DNA of 64,000 nucleotides from contig NW_026946671.1 of NCBI RefSeq assembly GCF_035222485.1, forward strand, positions 248,001 through 312,000. Reading direction: 5' to 3'. This document shows, piece after piece, positions 36,233-47,024 of the stretch (its first letter is position 1; the number at the start of each line of letters is the position of its first letter). The notes under the pieces are model-generated. The model made no database searches. It was not told the origin of the DNA and saw only the letters and a list, made by a program, of their open reading frames with translations. The position numbers and the translations under genes are program-made. The stretch is from Podospora pseudoanserina. Taxonomy: Eukaryota; Ascomycota; Sordariomycetes; Sordariales; Podosporaceae.

Positions 36233-38600
36233 GGCGGCAGATGGCCTGTGAGGCGGCGCAAATGAATAACAGCGGCGCGTTATTCACTGGCAATAGGGGG
36301 GTGAGACGCGGTAAGCGACGAGCGATTGGCCCGTAATTTACTGAATGACGTGCATAGGCTGGTCGATTCGTAGCTTAGGTCCGTGTCTTCGATCAGCTTA
36401 CTACTCGGAGGCTTGCCTGGCAGAGTAGTGAAGGTATTCAGAACCAAAAAAAAAAGCCGAGGTCGAAGAAAAAGGACAAGAAGGGGAGCAGGTCAAAGCC
36501 AAGAAATGCTAGGGACTGCGCACCTAGGTAGACAGGTCAGGATCAGGGAAGGAAGCAATAAAAGGGGACAAGGTGTCGGACACTCGGGATTTCCATGGCC
36601 GTGGTACCCACCCACCCTCAATCAAGAGGTGTCAACCGAGCCGTACATATTGACAAAAGCAGAAGGCAACCGACGCATGCGAAATGGGCGGCCCAGCATG
36701 CTTCCGGGCCGTCTACAGTACATGCTTTCTTCCCCAACAGGCGGAGTACCCCGCAGGCTTGCCACCGGCCTAGCGGCCGAAAGATTCATCGGGTCTGATC
36801 GAACATCAAAATAACAAAGAAGGGGACTTTCTTCGATATCGATTTGCCGAATACGCCAACCCAGCGATCACAGCCTTCCACGTTTCCCCCATCCCAGCAC
36901 CCCTCGCTATCGATCCAGTTGATTCTTGAATGGGGTTAGGCAACTCTCCGAGACTATTCCCCATGTAACGATGTACATATATCACGGCTACCTAACGCCC
37001 CGTCTGACAAGGCGCGCAGCCTTTATTTAGTCAAGTTACTTTCTCTGAACAGAAGAATGCGGTGTAACGGCGAAACATACATTTTCCTCCATTGACTCTA
37101 CACGTGGAAGCTGGAAAGAGTCCGGTCAGTTGAGCGGATGAGTCAAATACACCTCATAGCCTTCCAATCGCACCTCTCTTGCAAGCTCTCCCTTCCCGCA
37201 TATGACGTGAGACAAAGTCGGACTGCGGCCTCTACAATACCCCGACCCTCACTTATATCCGTCCAACCAACCATCCAACCAAACACCCGAGGGTACATGA
37301 ACCTGTTGAACTCGGTGTGGCTTGAAAGGCTGAACCTGAACATTGAACATAGAAAATGGCGTACAGTAAACGCCAATCTCCCACCAACTGGTGACTCCGA
37401 TGGCTGCTGTGAATCATCACCGGCCTGGCCAGCAGGGCAGAAAACATCGCTCCCTGAGGCACGTACATAATCATATCAAACAGGCGATATTATCAGCTCA
37501 GCAATCACACTTCGCCGCCCCTATTCACTGATAACAAAACTTTTGCTCACAAATCCTCCCGATTCTGCCGATTGCAACCATCCAGCAAACCACAACCTCG
37601 GTACCTCCCTCCGTGGTTGGCCGGCGAATGCAGTGTAAAAGGTCACAAAAAACCAGGAATGTGGCGGCTATAGCGGCATGCCCAGACATTCGGCGCACGG
37701 CACATCGTGATGGCCAAGAAAATGGAAAATCTGGAGAACCCTTGGCCCATGTCTCTTGGCGCAGTTGCTTGTGTCAGTGACCTGCAGATCGGATGATGAA
37801 AAGAGCACCCAGCAAGCAGAAAGCAGTTCAACCACACCTAAACACCTGTCAGAGGCCAAGACACTTCGTCATACCTTGCGGCTCTATTGGGAAGTTCCTT
37901 TTGTTCTTATTATTCATAGCTGGTCTCGACTAACTACCCATCATTTTTACGCTATGCACCAACTGCATTGAATGACAAGATATCCTTCGACATCTGCTGA
38001 CATCCCCCTCTCCCAAACAGGATGTCATGGCGATTTGAATCTCCCCGGGTGACTACTTTCGGTGGTTGGACTATGGGGGGTGGTACAAAGGTCCCTGAAT
38101 TCGAGGATACAGTTTCTGTGCGACCATCACACACGGCACCTAGACGACAACACACAAACGCAGAGTCGCACCAGGAGATAAGGTATGTGGTATCTCCAGC
38201 CAGTCTTGGTACCCAATTGCATGACACGGCTTTGTGTCTAGGGAAATATGGGTACTTTTTCAAGTACCTAGTGATACATATGACCAAGAGGTAGAGAGCT
38301 GGTTGGTGGTGCTCAGACGGAGAGCTACCACGGTACAGCAGCACTCTCAACATACCTTAGGGTAAGTATTACGAGAAGCATCAATGCCTGAACAGCACCT
38401 GTCGACTACCTACAACATCAAAAAACGTAGTCGGTGGTGTTAGTACCAAAGAGAGGCCAACTTCAACTACGCGGTCAGTATGACCGAGCTGTTTCTCAAG
38501 CTACCTTGGCGTCCGCTCTACAGAAAGCCAGCATTGAAGACAGGATGAACATAGCGCTGCCAGGTGCAAGCTAAAGCAAAGCTACACCAGCTACCCCAAA
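36233..38600. other. ABC-B upstream region
   Basis: About 2.4 kb upstream of the ABC exporter, with no recognised gene. It contains an A10 run near 36446. It is followed by the inverted-repeat element at 38601. The length would suit a regulated promoter, but no binding sites can be asserted. Confidence 0.45.
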
Positions 38601-39151
38601 GGGGTCTGGCTAGCCAGCAGGGCATGGCGTGTCTTATCCGGTATGGTCTAGCCGTCCTGGGCAAATCGGTCAGGAATTAATCTTTGGGTGTATGAAGATC
38701 GCAAAGGCCACATTTTGTATGGGAAAACTGGTTTTTCCAATGTCAGTACTCCCGTCTTGCATTTGCCAGAGGTTCGTACCAGACAGCTAAACAATTAAAG
38801 CCTAAGATCCTGGCTATAATGTCAAACTCGGTGGTTCGGCGATAGCTTCGGTGGCCGCAGTTCAATGGGCAGTAACCCTCACAGTTCAATGGGCCCTCGC
38901 AGTTCAGTAAGCAGTAGGCCTCACAGGGCAAGGCAATTTACAAGGCCTTGGGAAGTCACTGGGAATACGGGCATTATTCAAACCATCAATCGAACGTGGG
39001 TTGGTTAAGATATTGCTACATTACTTGGCACGAAACAGACCCAGTTTTGGCTGTGATTTTGATATATTTTAATGTTTTCGACTGTTTTGCCCAGGACGGT
39101 TAGACCACACCGGATAAGAGAGACTAAGCCCTGCTGGCTAGCCAGACTCCT
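38601..39151. mobile_element. MITE-like inverted-repeat element
   Basis: Two inverted terminal segments, about 38601-38671 and 39080-39150, match over roughly 71 nt with about ten mismatches and no gap. The outer 19 nt from TCTGGCTAGCC to CAGGGC are identical. Candidate 5-bp target duplication CCAAA lies at 38596-38600 and 39152-39156. The interior of about 410 bp carries three imperfect copies of CAGTTCAATGGGC at 38858, 38882 and 38900. It holds a short minus-strand frame (38743-38931) but no credible transposase, so it appears to be a non-autonomous DNA transposon. The mismatches between arms indicate an insertion that is not recent. An alternative reading is a TA-target element, because TAs at 38611 and 39139 also lie symmetrically inside the arms. 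Confidence 0.75.
38858..38930 (+). repeat. Three imperfect copies of a 13-mer inside the MITE-like element
   Basis: CAGTTCAATGGGC occurs at 38858-38870 and 38882-38894, with a diverged copy CAGTTCAGTAAGC at 38900-38912. AGTA-A/G-CCTCACAG-like spacers follow. Sub-terminal repeats of this kind are typical transposase-binding or amplification remnants. Confidence 0.6.
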
Positions 39152-39644
39152 CCAAAGTCAGCAATGACAAGTTGACAGACGTGAAACCCCAGAGACCTAG
39201 TTCAGAAGCCTGAATGACGTCTCTCTGCAGGCTTTAAGTAGAGCTGTCATCTACAGACTACCCCAATCTCATACCGAAGCGCAACTGCCGCGCGGCACTT
39301 CACTAGATTATGTTTCTTGTGTCTTAACGCAGGAGCATCGAGATTGGTCCAGATTTCATAGGTTTGACCCAGTCGAGATCTTGGAAGCCAGACGAAACCA
39401 AACACCAACACCGGACACTCACAGCAGACCAACAACATGCTGAAAATTAATTCCCATTTTTCCATTTTTCTTCCCAAACGCCAAAACTTAAAAAAAAACA
39501 AAAAAAAAAAAAAACAAGGAGGTCCTAAAAAAACCGATCGCCCCTCGTTGTGGAAAAACGTAAAAAGCTCTGGTATCATCACGAAACCTTTCCCTTATAT
39601 GAGAAAAACAGAAACCAAACATTCCCAACCCCAACCGATCCAGT
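39152..39644. other. Spacer between MITE-like element and MRT4
   Basis: About 490 bp containing the MRT4 3' UTR on the minus strand; a long A-rich run at 39490-39515 reads as poly-T on the transcript strand. No gene recognised. Confidence 0.5.
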
Positions 39645-40593
39645 TTACTCGCTATCCTCCTCCTCCTCCTCATCATCCTCACCCCCCATCACAACATCCC
39701 CAGCACCCGAAGAACCCTTCTTCTTCTTCCCCGCACTCTTCGCCTCCTCCCTCTTCCTCTCAATATACTCCCTCGCCCCCTCCATAACCTCCACCTCCCC
39801 CCCAGCCGCCTTCCAAACCACCAACAGCTCAACCTTGAACTCCGCCAAACAAACACTAAACAGCTTCAACAACCTCGTCTGCCGACTATCCAGCACCTCC
39901 CCCTCTTTACAGACAGTATACCCCTCCTCCTGAAACCCATTCCCCTCTTCATCAACGCCCAAGCAAACCTTCCCCTTCACCATCCGGCACGGCACCCCCA
40001 ACCGCCTCAGCTCCGGCTCGAGCGTGTGCGCGACAGGGACGTCATGCTCCTTGGGCACCTCCCCCCCAGTGGAATACACCAACCCCTTCGGAATCACAAA
40101 ATCCCTCGTCGCCACGCTCCCCGCCCGCGCGAAATCGACTTGGGTCAAGCTCTCAAAATAAGACTTGATCTCTTCAGGGGTACGATTGGTAAAAATCAAA
40201 CCGACTGACCCAGTAAGATACGGTGCGAGAAGATGAATCCCGTCAGCTTGGGCTTCTTCGGGCGTGGAGCCGAGCGCGCGGAGGGTGAGCTTAGTCTTGC
40301 CAAAGAAGAGTCTAATCCACCAAAAGAGTTAGCATCTACCACAATGGGGAAGTTAAAAGGGAGGGTGGAAGGGGGGGGGTGTGGGGGGGGATTGGTGCAT
40401 ACCGAGAATCACTCAACTCCCTCCTCACATCCTTCAAGTAATTATTCCTCATGTTGTCCACGCTAAACACCCAGCAGTACTGAAACTCGGGGATCGCGTC
40501 CCGAATGTTGGCAAACAGCTTGTCCTTGTTCTCGCGCGTCTTCTTGGACACCTGGGTCAGGTGGTAGACCTTTGCTCTCTTTGACTTGGGCAT
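39645..40593 (-). CDS. MRT4: MRT4 ribosome-assembly factor (P0-like)
   Basis: Exons are 40593-40403 and 40311-39645 (285 residues), with donor GTATGC. The N-terminus [20 protein letters not shown] matches Mrt4 and differs from the true stalk protein P0. The fold continues with [12 protein letters not shown], then [19 protein letters not shown] and [14 protein letters not shown]. Mrt4 occupies the P0 site on pre-60S particles in the nucleolus and is replaced by P0 on cytoplasmic maturation. A C-terminal extension (about 245-285) is basic and then acidic (KKKKGSSG...EEEEED) and longer than in yeast. The intron is extremely C-rich on the transcript strand; its complement forms a G-tract cluster at 40363-40390. 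Confidence 0.93.
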
Positions 40594-41983
40594 CTTGGCG
40601 TAATATCCTTCCCCGTACCGAAAAATCGAGAGATTGCCTGTTGACAAAAAGAGACAATGTGACCAGATCGGAAAAAGTAATTCGGGGTGGTGGAATTGGG
40701 GTTGCGAAAAAGTCGAGAGGTGGGTTGGCTGCTCGCTGCTGTGGCGGGCGTTATCGACCGAAAACTGCTGGGGGACCCCCCAACTTTTGGTTTTTTCTGC
40801 CATGGGAATTTTTGGGCGGTGAAGCGTGGTGCCCCACACCGATTGAGAGCTGCAGGCGGGATGCCCCGCCCTGATAGGAGGGGAGGTTTTTCCTTCCGAA
40901 CTTTATGTCGAGGGACTTACAAGACTCACTCAATTCACCAGGGAAGCAATTGAATGAAGCTAGAACAGAGATGAGCATGCGTTCACAATTCACATGGTTC
41001 ATCGAGCAAAACATACATCACTGGCAGTTCTGGCACTAGTCTCTTTAACAAACGGCTACCTACCAGCTTCTGATTTGGCTACTTACACATATCCTATCAT
41101 GACATCCTGCCATGCATAATCAGGCCGTAAAAGCAGAGGAAAAACAGTGATTTCCTTACCTCCCGACTTTACCTATCTAATCCCAACCATCTATTCCAAA
41201 TGCTTTGCCGGCATTGGGTATGGAGTGACATGGCTAATTCGTGGAGGATCAAGCCTGGCGATTACTGGGAACCATATCTCCCCTCCCGTTATTATTTTCC
41301 CCGGTCCGTTCCCAATCCTCGCTTGTTCTCTTCTTTCCCATGATAAGAGCATATGATATGCTCCGAGAGGTGAACAAAAAAATAACACAAATAAATACAA
41401 CAGAAAGAAAAGGTCAGAATTCGCTGTACCTTGGTGTGGTTCGTGGGTTGAGTTGGATGCTTTCTGCAAAGAAACATGGTGATAGCTTGATGACTGTCCA
41501 CTGAGGCTGACAAATGCAAGACTGTGGACAAAGCTTGCTGTTGGTAAGACGATGCCCAGAAAGATCAGTCAAAACATAGACAATAACTTCCGATAGAAAG
41601 CGAACCCTGACTTTGACCGAGAGTGTGGGTGACAATATTACAATGGTCGATACACAAACCCCTACCCGTCTTGGTGGCCTTGCAGGCAGATCCATGGGGG
41701 CTGAGCTTGTTTCCTGTGAGATATACTGGCGGCTTACCCCGTTGTCGAGGGAAGGGGGATGCGAGAGAGGGAAGATGTGAAAGTATCGTAATACCCACCA
41801 CAAGACATCAAGTCTTGTCAAGAGCTAAGAGTAGCGGCGCAGCTTTCTGGGAGTCTCAGGCTCACGCTTGATGTAGGGTTCATGGGGGCGAGCTTGCGGG
41901 CGATAGGCAAGATTGGGCTGATCCCGATGAGCAGATGAATTGCTCTCACGCGGCGGCTTTCGGTCCTCATCGTCGTCTTCCTT
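40594..41983. other. Intergenic, MRT4 promoter and U1-70K 3' side
   Basis: About 1.4 kb. The right end (41825-41983) is in frame with the U1-70K gene after its TAG and looks coding (separate finding). The rest holds the MRT4 leader and promoter and no recognised gene. Confidence 0.5.
41825..41983 (-). other. In-frame 52-codon extension after the U1-70K stop
   Basis: Directly after the TAG at 41986-41984 the same frame stays open for 52 codons to TAG 41827-41825. It begins KEDDDEDRKPPRES and ends ETPRKLRRYS, nearly repeating the regular C-terminus DPRKLRRY. Its charged composition matches the tail of the protein. A 60-nt in-frame intron (42036-41977; donor GTGCGT, acceptor GGAAG) would remove the stop and join this segment to the tail. 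Alternatives are stop read-through or a diverged duplication in the 3' UTR. Confidence 0.5.
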
Positions 41984-43499
41984 CTAGTACCGGCGAAGTT
42001 TTCTGGGATCCTCGTAGCCACCGCCTTCGTACGCACGCTTCCGGGACTCGTCGTGATCTCTCGGTCTGTCGTAATCGCGGCCACCACTGCCACCATTGTA
42101 CCCACCATGGTCTCCGCGAGGTCGAACAGGCTCCATGTTGCTTCCGGATTGGCGAGGGTTGCGATCGCGGAAACCGCCGCCAGATCTGTCATCATATGAG
42201 CGTGAGCCGCCATCGCGACCTCCATACCCACCACTACCACCACCACCACCACCAGGCACATCACGACGACCATCGCGATTGTCACGACCACCAAATCCTC
42301 CACCGGGTCCGCTAGGCGCGTTGGGGGGACCGCCAAAACCGCGATCACCACCACCAAAGCCGCGGTCACCACCTCCAGCACGACCACCGCCAAAACCACC
42401 TCCGCGGAAACCACGATCACCACCGCCGAACCCAACAGGACCGCCTCTGAATCCACGGTCACGCCCTCCCCTAAAACCACCGCCGAAGCCGCCGCGAAAA
42501 CCACCACCACCAAACCCGCTGGGACCCATCGGTCTAGGCATCGCAGCCTTAGTATAGCCTCTGCCACCCAGCCCACCACCGAGACGGCGAGGCTTCCAAC
42601 CCTTGACTGTGCGACCTCTCTCCACATCAACCTTGACACGGCGGTCTCTAATTCGGAGGCCATCACACTGATCTAAAGCAGCTATCTCAAGCATGCGCCA
42701 AAGGCGCATTTGTTAGTCACGCCTTACCACGGGAAAAGAGTTACCTTGAAGGCAGTATAAACGATGCGGAGGGGAAGGAAGAAAAGGGGATGCTGTTGCG
42801 AGGCAGGCATTCTTGAGCGCCGTGACTCCTGAACACAAGCACCCGTCGAACATGATGATGAAGGATGGTTTGAATGTGGGCAATATTACCTCTCATGTCT
42901 TTCTCTCGCTCGTACACAACAAACGCGTAGCCGCGGTGCGGCTTTGGCTTCTTGTTGGGCTTCTCATGGGCATGGGTGTCGCGGACGATGCGGATCTGTT
43001 TGCTCTAGGTCAGCATACGTTTTGTTTCCTCGTGGGAGTGTAGTAGATAGCGACATACACGCTCAATGGGGCCAAAGCGGCCAAACTCGCGCTCAAGGTC
43101 CTTTTCATCGGCATTGTAGTCAAGACGCGCCACAATCAGCGTCTTGAAGGCATCGCCACGGATGTTGGGGTCCTCGTTTGGCTTGTCTAAACATCAGTTA
43201 GCATGCTGTAACAATAAAACCCATGGGCGAGGTGGCCGACAGTTGAGGGGACCCTCGGTCAGGAGCTTCTCGAGAGCTTCCTTCTTCTCGCGTTGCTTGC
43301 GGTCGCGCGCCTCGAGCCAGCTTTCGGTCGGGGTGTATGGGATCTCCTTGTATTCCTCCATGGCTGGGAGAAAGTCGGCAACACCAGAGATTGTCGCTGT
43401 CTTTCGCTGCTCGGGGGCCTTATCGCAGGGCGGCACCCATCGCAGAGGTGGGCGCGGCGTGAAGAGCGCCAGCAAATTGGGCGGGAGTCGGTCGGTCAT
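41984..43499 (-). CDS. U1 snRNP 70-kDa protein (U1-70K)
   Basis: Exons are 43499-43241, 43186-43059, 42995-42890 and 42681-41984 (396 residues). The N-terminal U1snRNP70 region [20 protein letters not shown] and the segment [17 protein letters not shown] are followed by an RRM (about 101-182): RNP2 TLIVARL, RNP1 RGYAFVVY, then [19 protein letters not shown], all diagnostic. The tail (about 205-396) consists of FRGG, FGGG and RGG/DR repeats. It binds stem-loop I of U1 snRNA and helps U1 recognise 5' splice sites. Intron 1 has an unusually poor donor (GTCGGC); intron 3 is long (208 nt). The stop at 41984-41986 is followed in frame by a coding-looking extension (see 41825-41983), so the true C-terminus is uncertain. 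It is divergent from mL43 across about 400 bp. Confidence 0.93.
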
Positions 43500-43905
43500 C
43501 GCTGCGACGACTGAGGTGGTTGTTGTTTTGTTGTTGTGATTCTTTCTCGGCGAAAATCACAAAAGCGGGTCTTTGGGAGAATATCAACCCAGAGTCCCAG
43601 CTTGGTCAATGGAATCGGCAAGCGCAGTGTTTCCCGTTGCGCTGAAAGAGATGATAAATATTATGACAAGTCGCGTGAGAGTTGAAATGGGGATTTGAGA
43701 AACGCAACAAGCTGCCTTCTTGTCAACGTCCTCAAAAAATGTGAACCGTGCACCACCCACGTCCACCCAATCACAACCCATTTCTCACCCAAAACCCCCC
43801 CACTTATTTTTCCCAGGGTCACTTTTCTGCCGACCTGCCCCGAGTCGCAACCAATTCCCACCCGCAGGTGATGCTCTTCTCGCTGCGAAGACGACGTCGG
43901 CGACC
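43500..43905. other. Divergent promoter, U1-70K and mL43
   Basis: A 406-bp spacer holding both promoters and leaders. No coding feature. Confidence 0.65.
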
Positions 43906-44435
43906 ATGGCGGTAAAAGCACTTCATGCGATCTCCCAAGGCCGGGTATGTCCCCTTTCCCTCTATTTCCCCCCCTCCTACCCACAACTAACCTTCCCAAC
44001 AGAACGGGGTAGGAGCCTTCATCCTCCAGTGCAAAAGGGTAGACCTCCACTACTGCGACTGGGCTGGTAGCTCTCGAGGCATGAAGTACGTCCCTTCCCC
44101 CCCTCCCCTTGCCTTCCCACCCATATACTAACCCCCCTCCCAGCGGCTTCATCAAATCCCTCCTCCCCAAATTCGCCGCCGCCCACCCCGAAATCGAATT
44201 CACCGTCTCCCCCCGCCCCGCCAAACACCCCGTCGCCATCGGCCACTACATCAACGGCCGCTCCAAGCCCATCTGCGTCCGCAACATGGAGCCCTACGAG
44301 ATCCTGAAGAAGCTCGAGCTCCTCCGCGACGCCAGCGGTGAGAAGCTCAAAAAGGTCACCAAGCCCGTCCGGTCCATCAACGAGTCCGTCAGGGGGATCT
44401 GGTCCCCGTACCACGGCAACGGTATGCCTTTGTAA
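43906..44435 (+). CDS. MRPL51: Mitochondrial large-subunit ribosomal protein mL43
   Basis: Exons are 43906-43944, 44003-44085 and 44144-44435 (137 residues), with consensus donors GTATGT and GTACGT. The sequence has the L51/S25/CI-B8 thioredoxin-like fold: MAVKALHAISQGRNGVGAF, then KRVDLHYCDWAGSSRGM, GFIKSLLPKFAAAHP and the SVRGIWSPYHGNG tail. This is a component of the mitochondrial 54S/mt-LSU, called Mrpl51 in yeast. No cleavable presequence is obvious, as usual for this family. Confidence 0.93.
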
Positions 44436-45135
44436 ATTACTTTGTGTGTGGTTGCTGTGGCGGGTTGGGAATGGGAAATGGGTGCCTGTATGAAAGATAT
44501 ATCACAATGGCAACGGCGTATATGGGCTGGTTGGTTTGGACTCTTCTTCTAGAAAAAGTCCAAATATGTACAAAAACGATATCATTATCCAAACTGGGAG
44601 ATGCATACTGGGTTCAAATTTACGATTTTATGCGTTTACTCTTCACTCCGTGTGCAACTGTCGACCCATGTTCCCTAGTCGTTCAATGCTCTGTACTTTT
44701 ACATGACTGAATAACACACATTGAACGCATAGAACATGATGGAATAGGGTCTGAAACAAACACAATACATTAATGCCTTGGCAGGACGACGTCATGTGTC
44801 TTTGTGCCTTCAATACATGTAAATTTCATCCTGGATATATACGTTGAGGTATCAATAGTGTTATAGAAACAATGGATAGGCATAGTTCTACCTTGGAAAG
44901 ACCTTTTATGGCGAGGCCAAACACCGATGGAGTCTTCAAGCACCATTATCAGGTTAGGCAGGCCTCTCACGTGCCTTGGCAAGTATTTAGACAGTTAAAA
45001 TTGGTATTTGTCATAGAGTAGGTAGAGTAGCGGTCTTTCATCACACTCATCTATATCCTCGCCAGCTCCTTTTTAATCCTAAAAATCCCGTATAAGCCCA
45101 CGCTAATTCCCAATAAAACGGACAGTGCCGCGCGC
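44436..45135. other. Convergent 3' region, mL43 and TPI
   Basis: About 700 bp with AT-rich 3' UTR sequence. No gene recognised. Confidence 0.55.
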
Positions 45136-46088
45136 TCACTGGTTGGAGTTGATGATGTCGACGACTGTTGATAATTGTCAGCCTAAAACTTCTCCGCGAT
45201 GAGCAGGAGTAACTTACACTCGGGCTTCAAGCTGGCACCGCCAACAAGGAAACCATCAATATCCGGCTGCTTAGCCAAGTCCTTGCTGTTCTTAGCAGTG
45301 ACCGAGCCACCATACAAAATACGGGTCTTGTCAGCAACAGCGTCGGAAACCTTGGCCTTGAGCCACTTGCGGATAGCAGCATGCACCTCCTGGGCCTGCT
45401 CAGTGGTGGCAACCTTGCCAGTACCAATAGCCCAGATGGGCTCATAGGCAATGACAATCTTCTTCCAGTCATTCCCAGAGAGCTTGGCGGCAAGAGCAGC
45501 GAGCTGCTTTTCGACAACAGCAACAGTGTTGCCAGCCTCGCGCTCCTCAAGGGACTCGCCGCAGCACCAAATCACGCTGAGACCACCGTCAATGGCAGCC
45601 TTGGTCTTGTCGGCGACATTCTCGTCAGACTCGCCGCCGGCTCTGCGCTCCGAGTGGCCGGTGATGGTCCAGTTCAGGCCGAGATCCTTAAGCTGGGAGA
45701 CCGAGACCTCGCCGGTGTGGGCGCCGTTGGGCTTGGCGTAGACGTTCTGGGCCGAGACGGAGACGGTGCTGGCGGTGACGGCATCAACGGCGATGGGAAG
45801 GTAGAGGTGGGATGGGGCGATGACGACCTCTACGGCAGGGATTAGCTAACTTCGCAAACGGAGAGCGCGTGTCAGCAAAGACAAAGCAGTGACATACCAA
45901 CGTTGGGGTCCAATTGAGCCTCGTTGAGGTTCTTGATGATGGCCTTGATGGACTCCTTGGTGCCATTCCTATGTGTGGTCCGATCAGTCTCCAAGCTCTC
46001 TCTCTCGCACCGCGGGGTTTTGGGGGATATGGCGGGATAGTTAAACCTACATCTTGAAGTTGCCGCCGACGAAGAACTTGCGAGCCAT
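45136..46088 (-). CDS. tpi: Triosephosphate isomerase
   Basis: Four exons: 46088-46051, 45968-45898, 45829-45218, 45164-45136 (249 residues, the usual length). The active site is intact: K12 in GGNFKMNG, H95 in TITGHSERR, E166 in AYEPIWAIGTGK, and phosphate-loop GGS in LYGGSV. It interconverts dihydroxyacetone phosphate and glyceraldehyde 3-phosphate in glycolysis. The tiny last exon (29 nt) restores the conserved end KPEFVDIINSNQ; without splicing, the frame would run into an unrelated LLLLIAEKF tail. Donors are GTAGGT, GTATGT and GTAAGT. As expected for a highly expressed gene, codons are strongly C-ending. Confidence 0.97.
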
Positions 46089-47024
46089 GTTGGGCGATTG
46101 TTGTGTATTGACTACTGGCGTTGGGGTATAAAGTGTAGCTTGATGCAAAGAAATATGCGTCTTTTAGGGTATCTCGAGAGTGCTGTGGTTGTTGAGGGAG
46201 GGTTGTTGAGAGCTGACGGGAGGTGAGGGTATTTGAAGCTAAGCTTGACAGGTGGGGTCCAGGATCGTCTGAAGGTGGGATGGAACCCGGGCGGGATGCT
46301 TGGAAGCTGCGGGGGCCCTTGGTGCAAGAACCAGCTCCAAACAGCCCACCACGCCGTGGACGAGCATTTCAGGAGCGTTGTACATCATTTCATCGGCAGG
46401 AACCAGCAGATACGGATGCTAAAGATTCTGATCTGAGGACCATTGGATTCCATGGAGGCATCACCATCCCATATCTCATACCCATTAACCATATGTGAGC
46501 GGTCTCTACATGGCTTTGATGGCTTGAGGTACTTCAATACCTGGTATTTTGTCCCCTGTGTGCTCAGTCCCGTTACGTCCGCGTTCCCCCCATTACCGGC
46601 AGGGTCTCACAAAAAGTTGATGTCACACGGGATGAGCCTTTTGAAGTCCATAGTGTTGGGAACATGCAGCCAAATATATTTTTGGTGTCATCTCTATTAT
46701 GTACGCACGGCACTCGCTGCCGCATATGTTATCTGACCGAGCCCTTGCCTCTCAACCTCTCACCACCAGCTGGTCTGCTTTCTACTTTTCCGTGCGATTG
46801 CCATGAGTCCTCCGGCTTTAGCAAAACCAGGAGCGTCATGGTATTCCGTCATCACCGGTGCCAAGAACTCATTCTAGTCTCCGTTACTGGACACCGGCTA
46901 TTGGGTCTCCACAACGGCCGGACAAGACCGGACTACCGGTTCGTTGCCCTGCCGGGTCCTCCATCCATATGTCAAGCATGTCAACCTGCCTCAGCTTTTG
47001 CCCCCTTCGCCGCCGTGCTTTGAT
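46089..47024. other. TPI promoter and UTP16 3' side
   Basis: About 940 bp, with the TPI leader and promoter on the left and the UTP16-like 3' UTR on the right. Small open frames are unconvincing. Confidence 0.55.

Noticed and set aside
38611-39140. Inverted-repeat element defined by internal TA target sites instead of CCAAA
   Set aside because: Symmetry continues outside the TAs on both sides, which favours the longer ends; kept only as an alternative.
42682-42889. Possible micro-exon ending TGCCTTCAAG before GTAACT inside U1-70K intron 3
   Set aside because: Direct joining of exons 3 and 4 gives a gap-free match to the RRM of other U1-70K proteins; an added exon would disrupt it.
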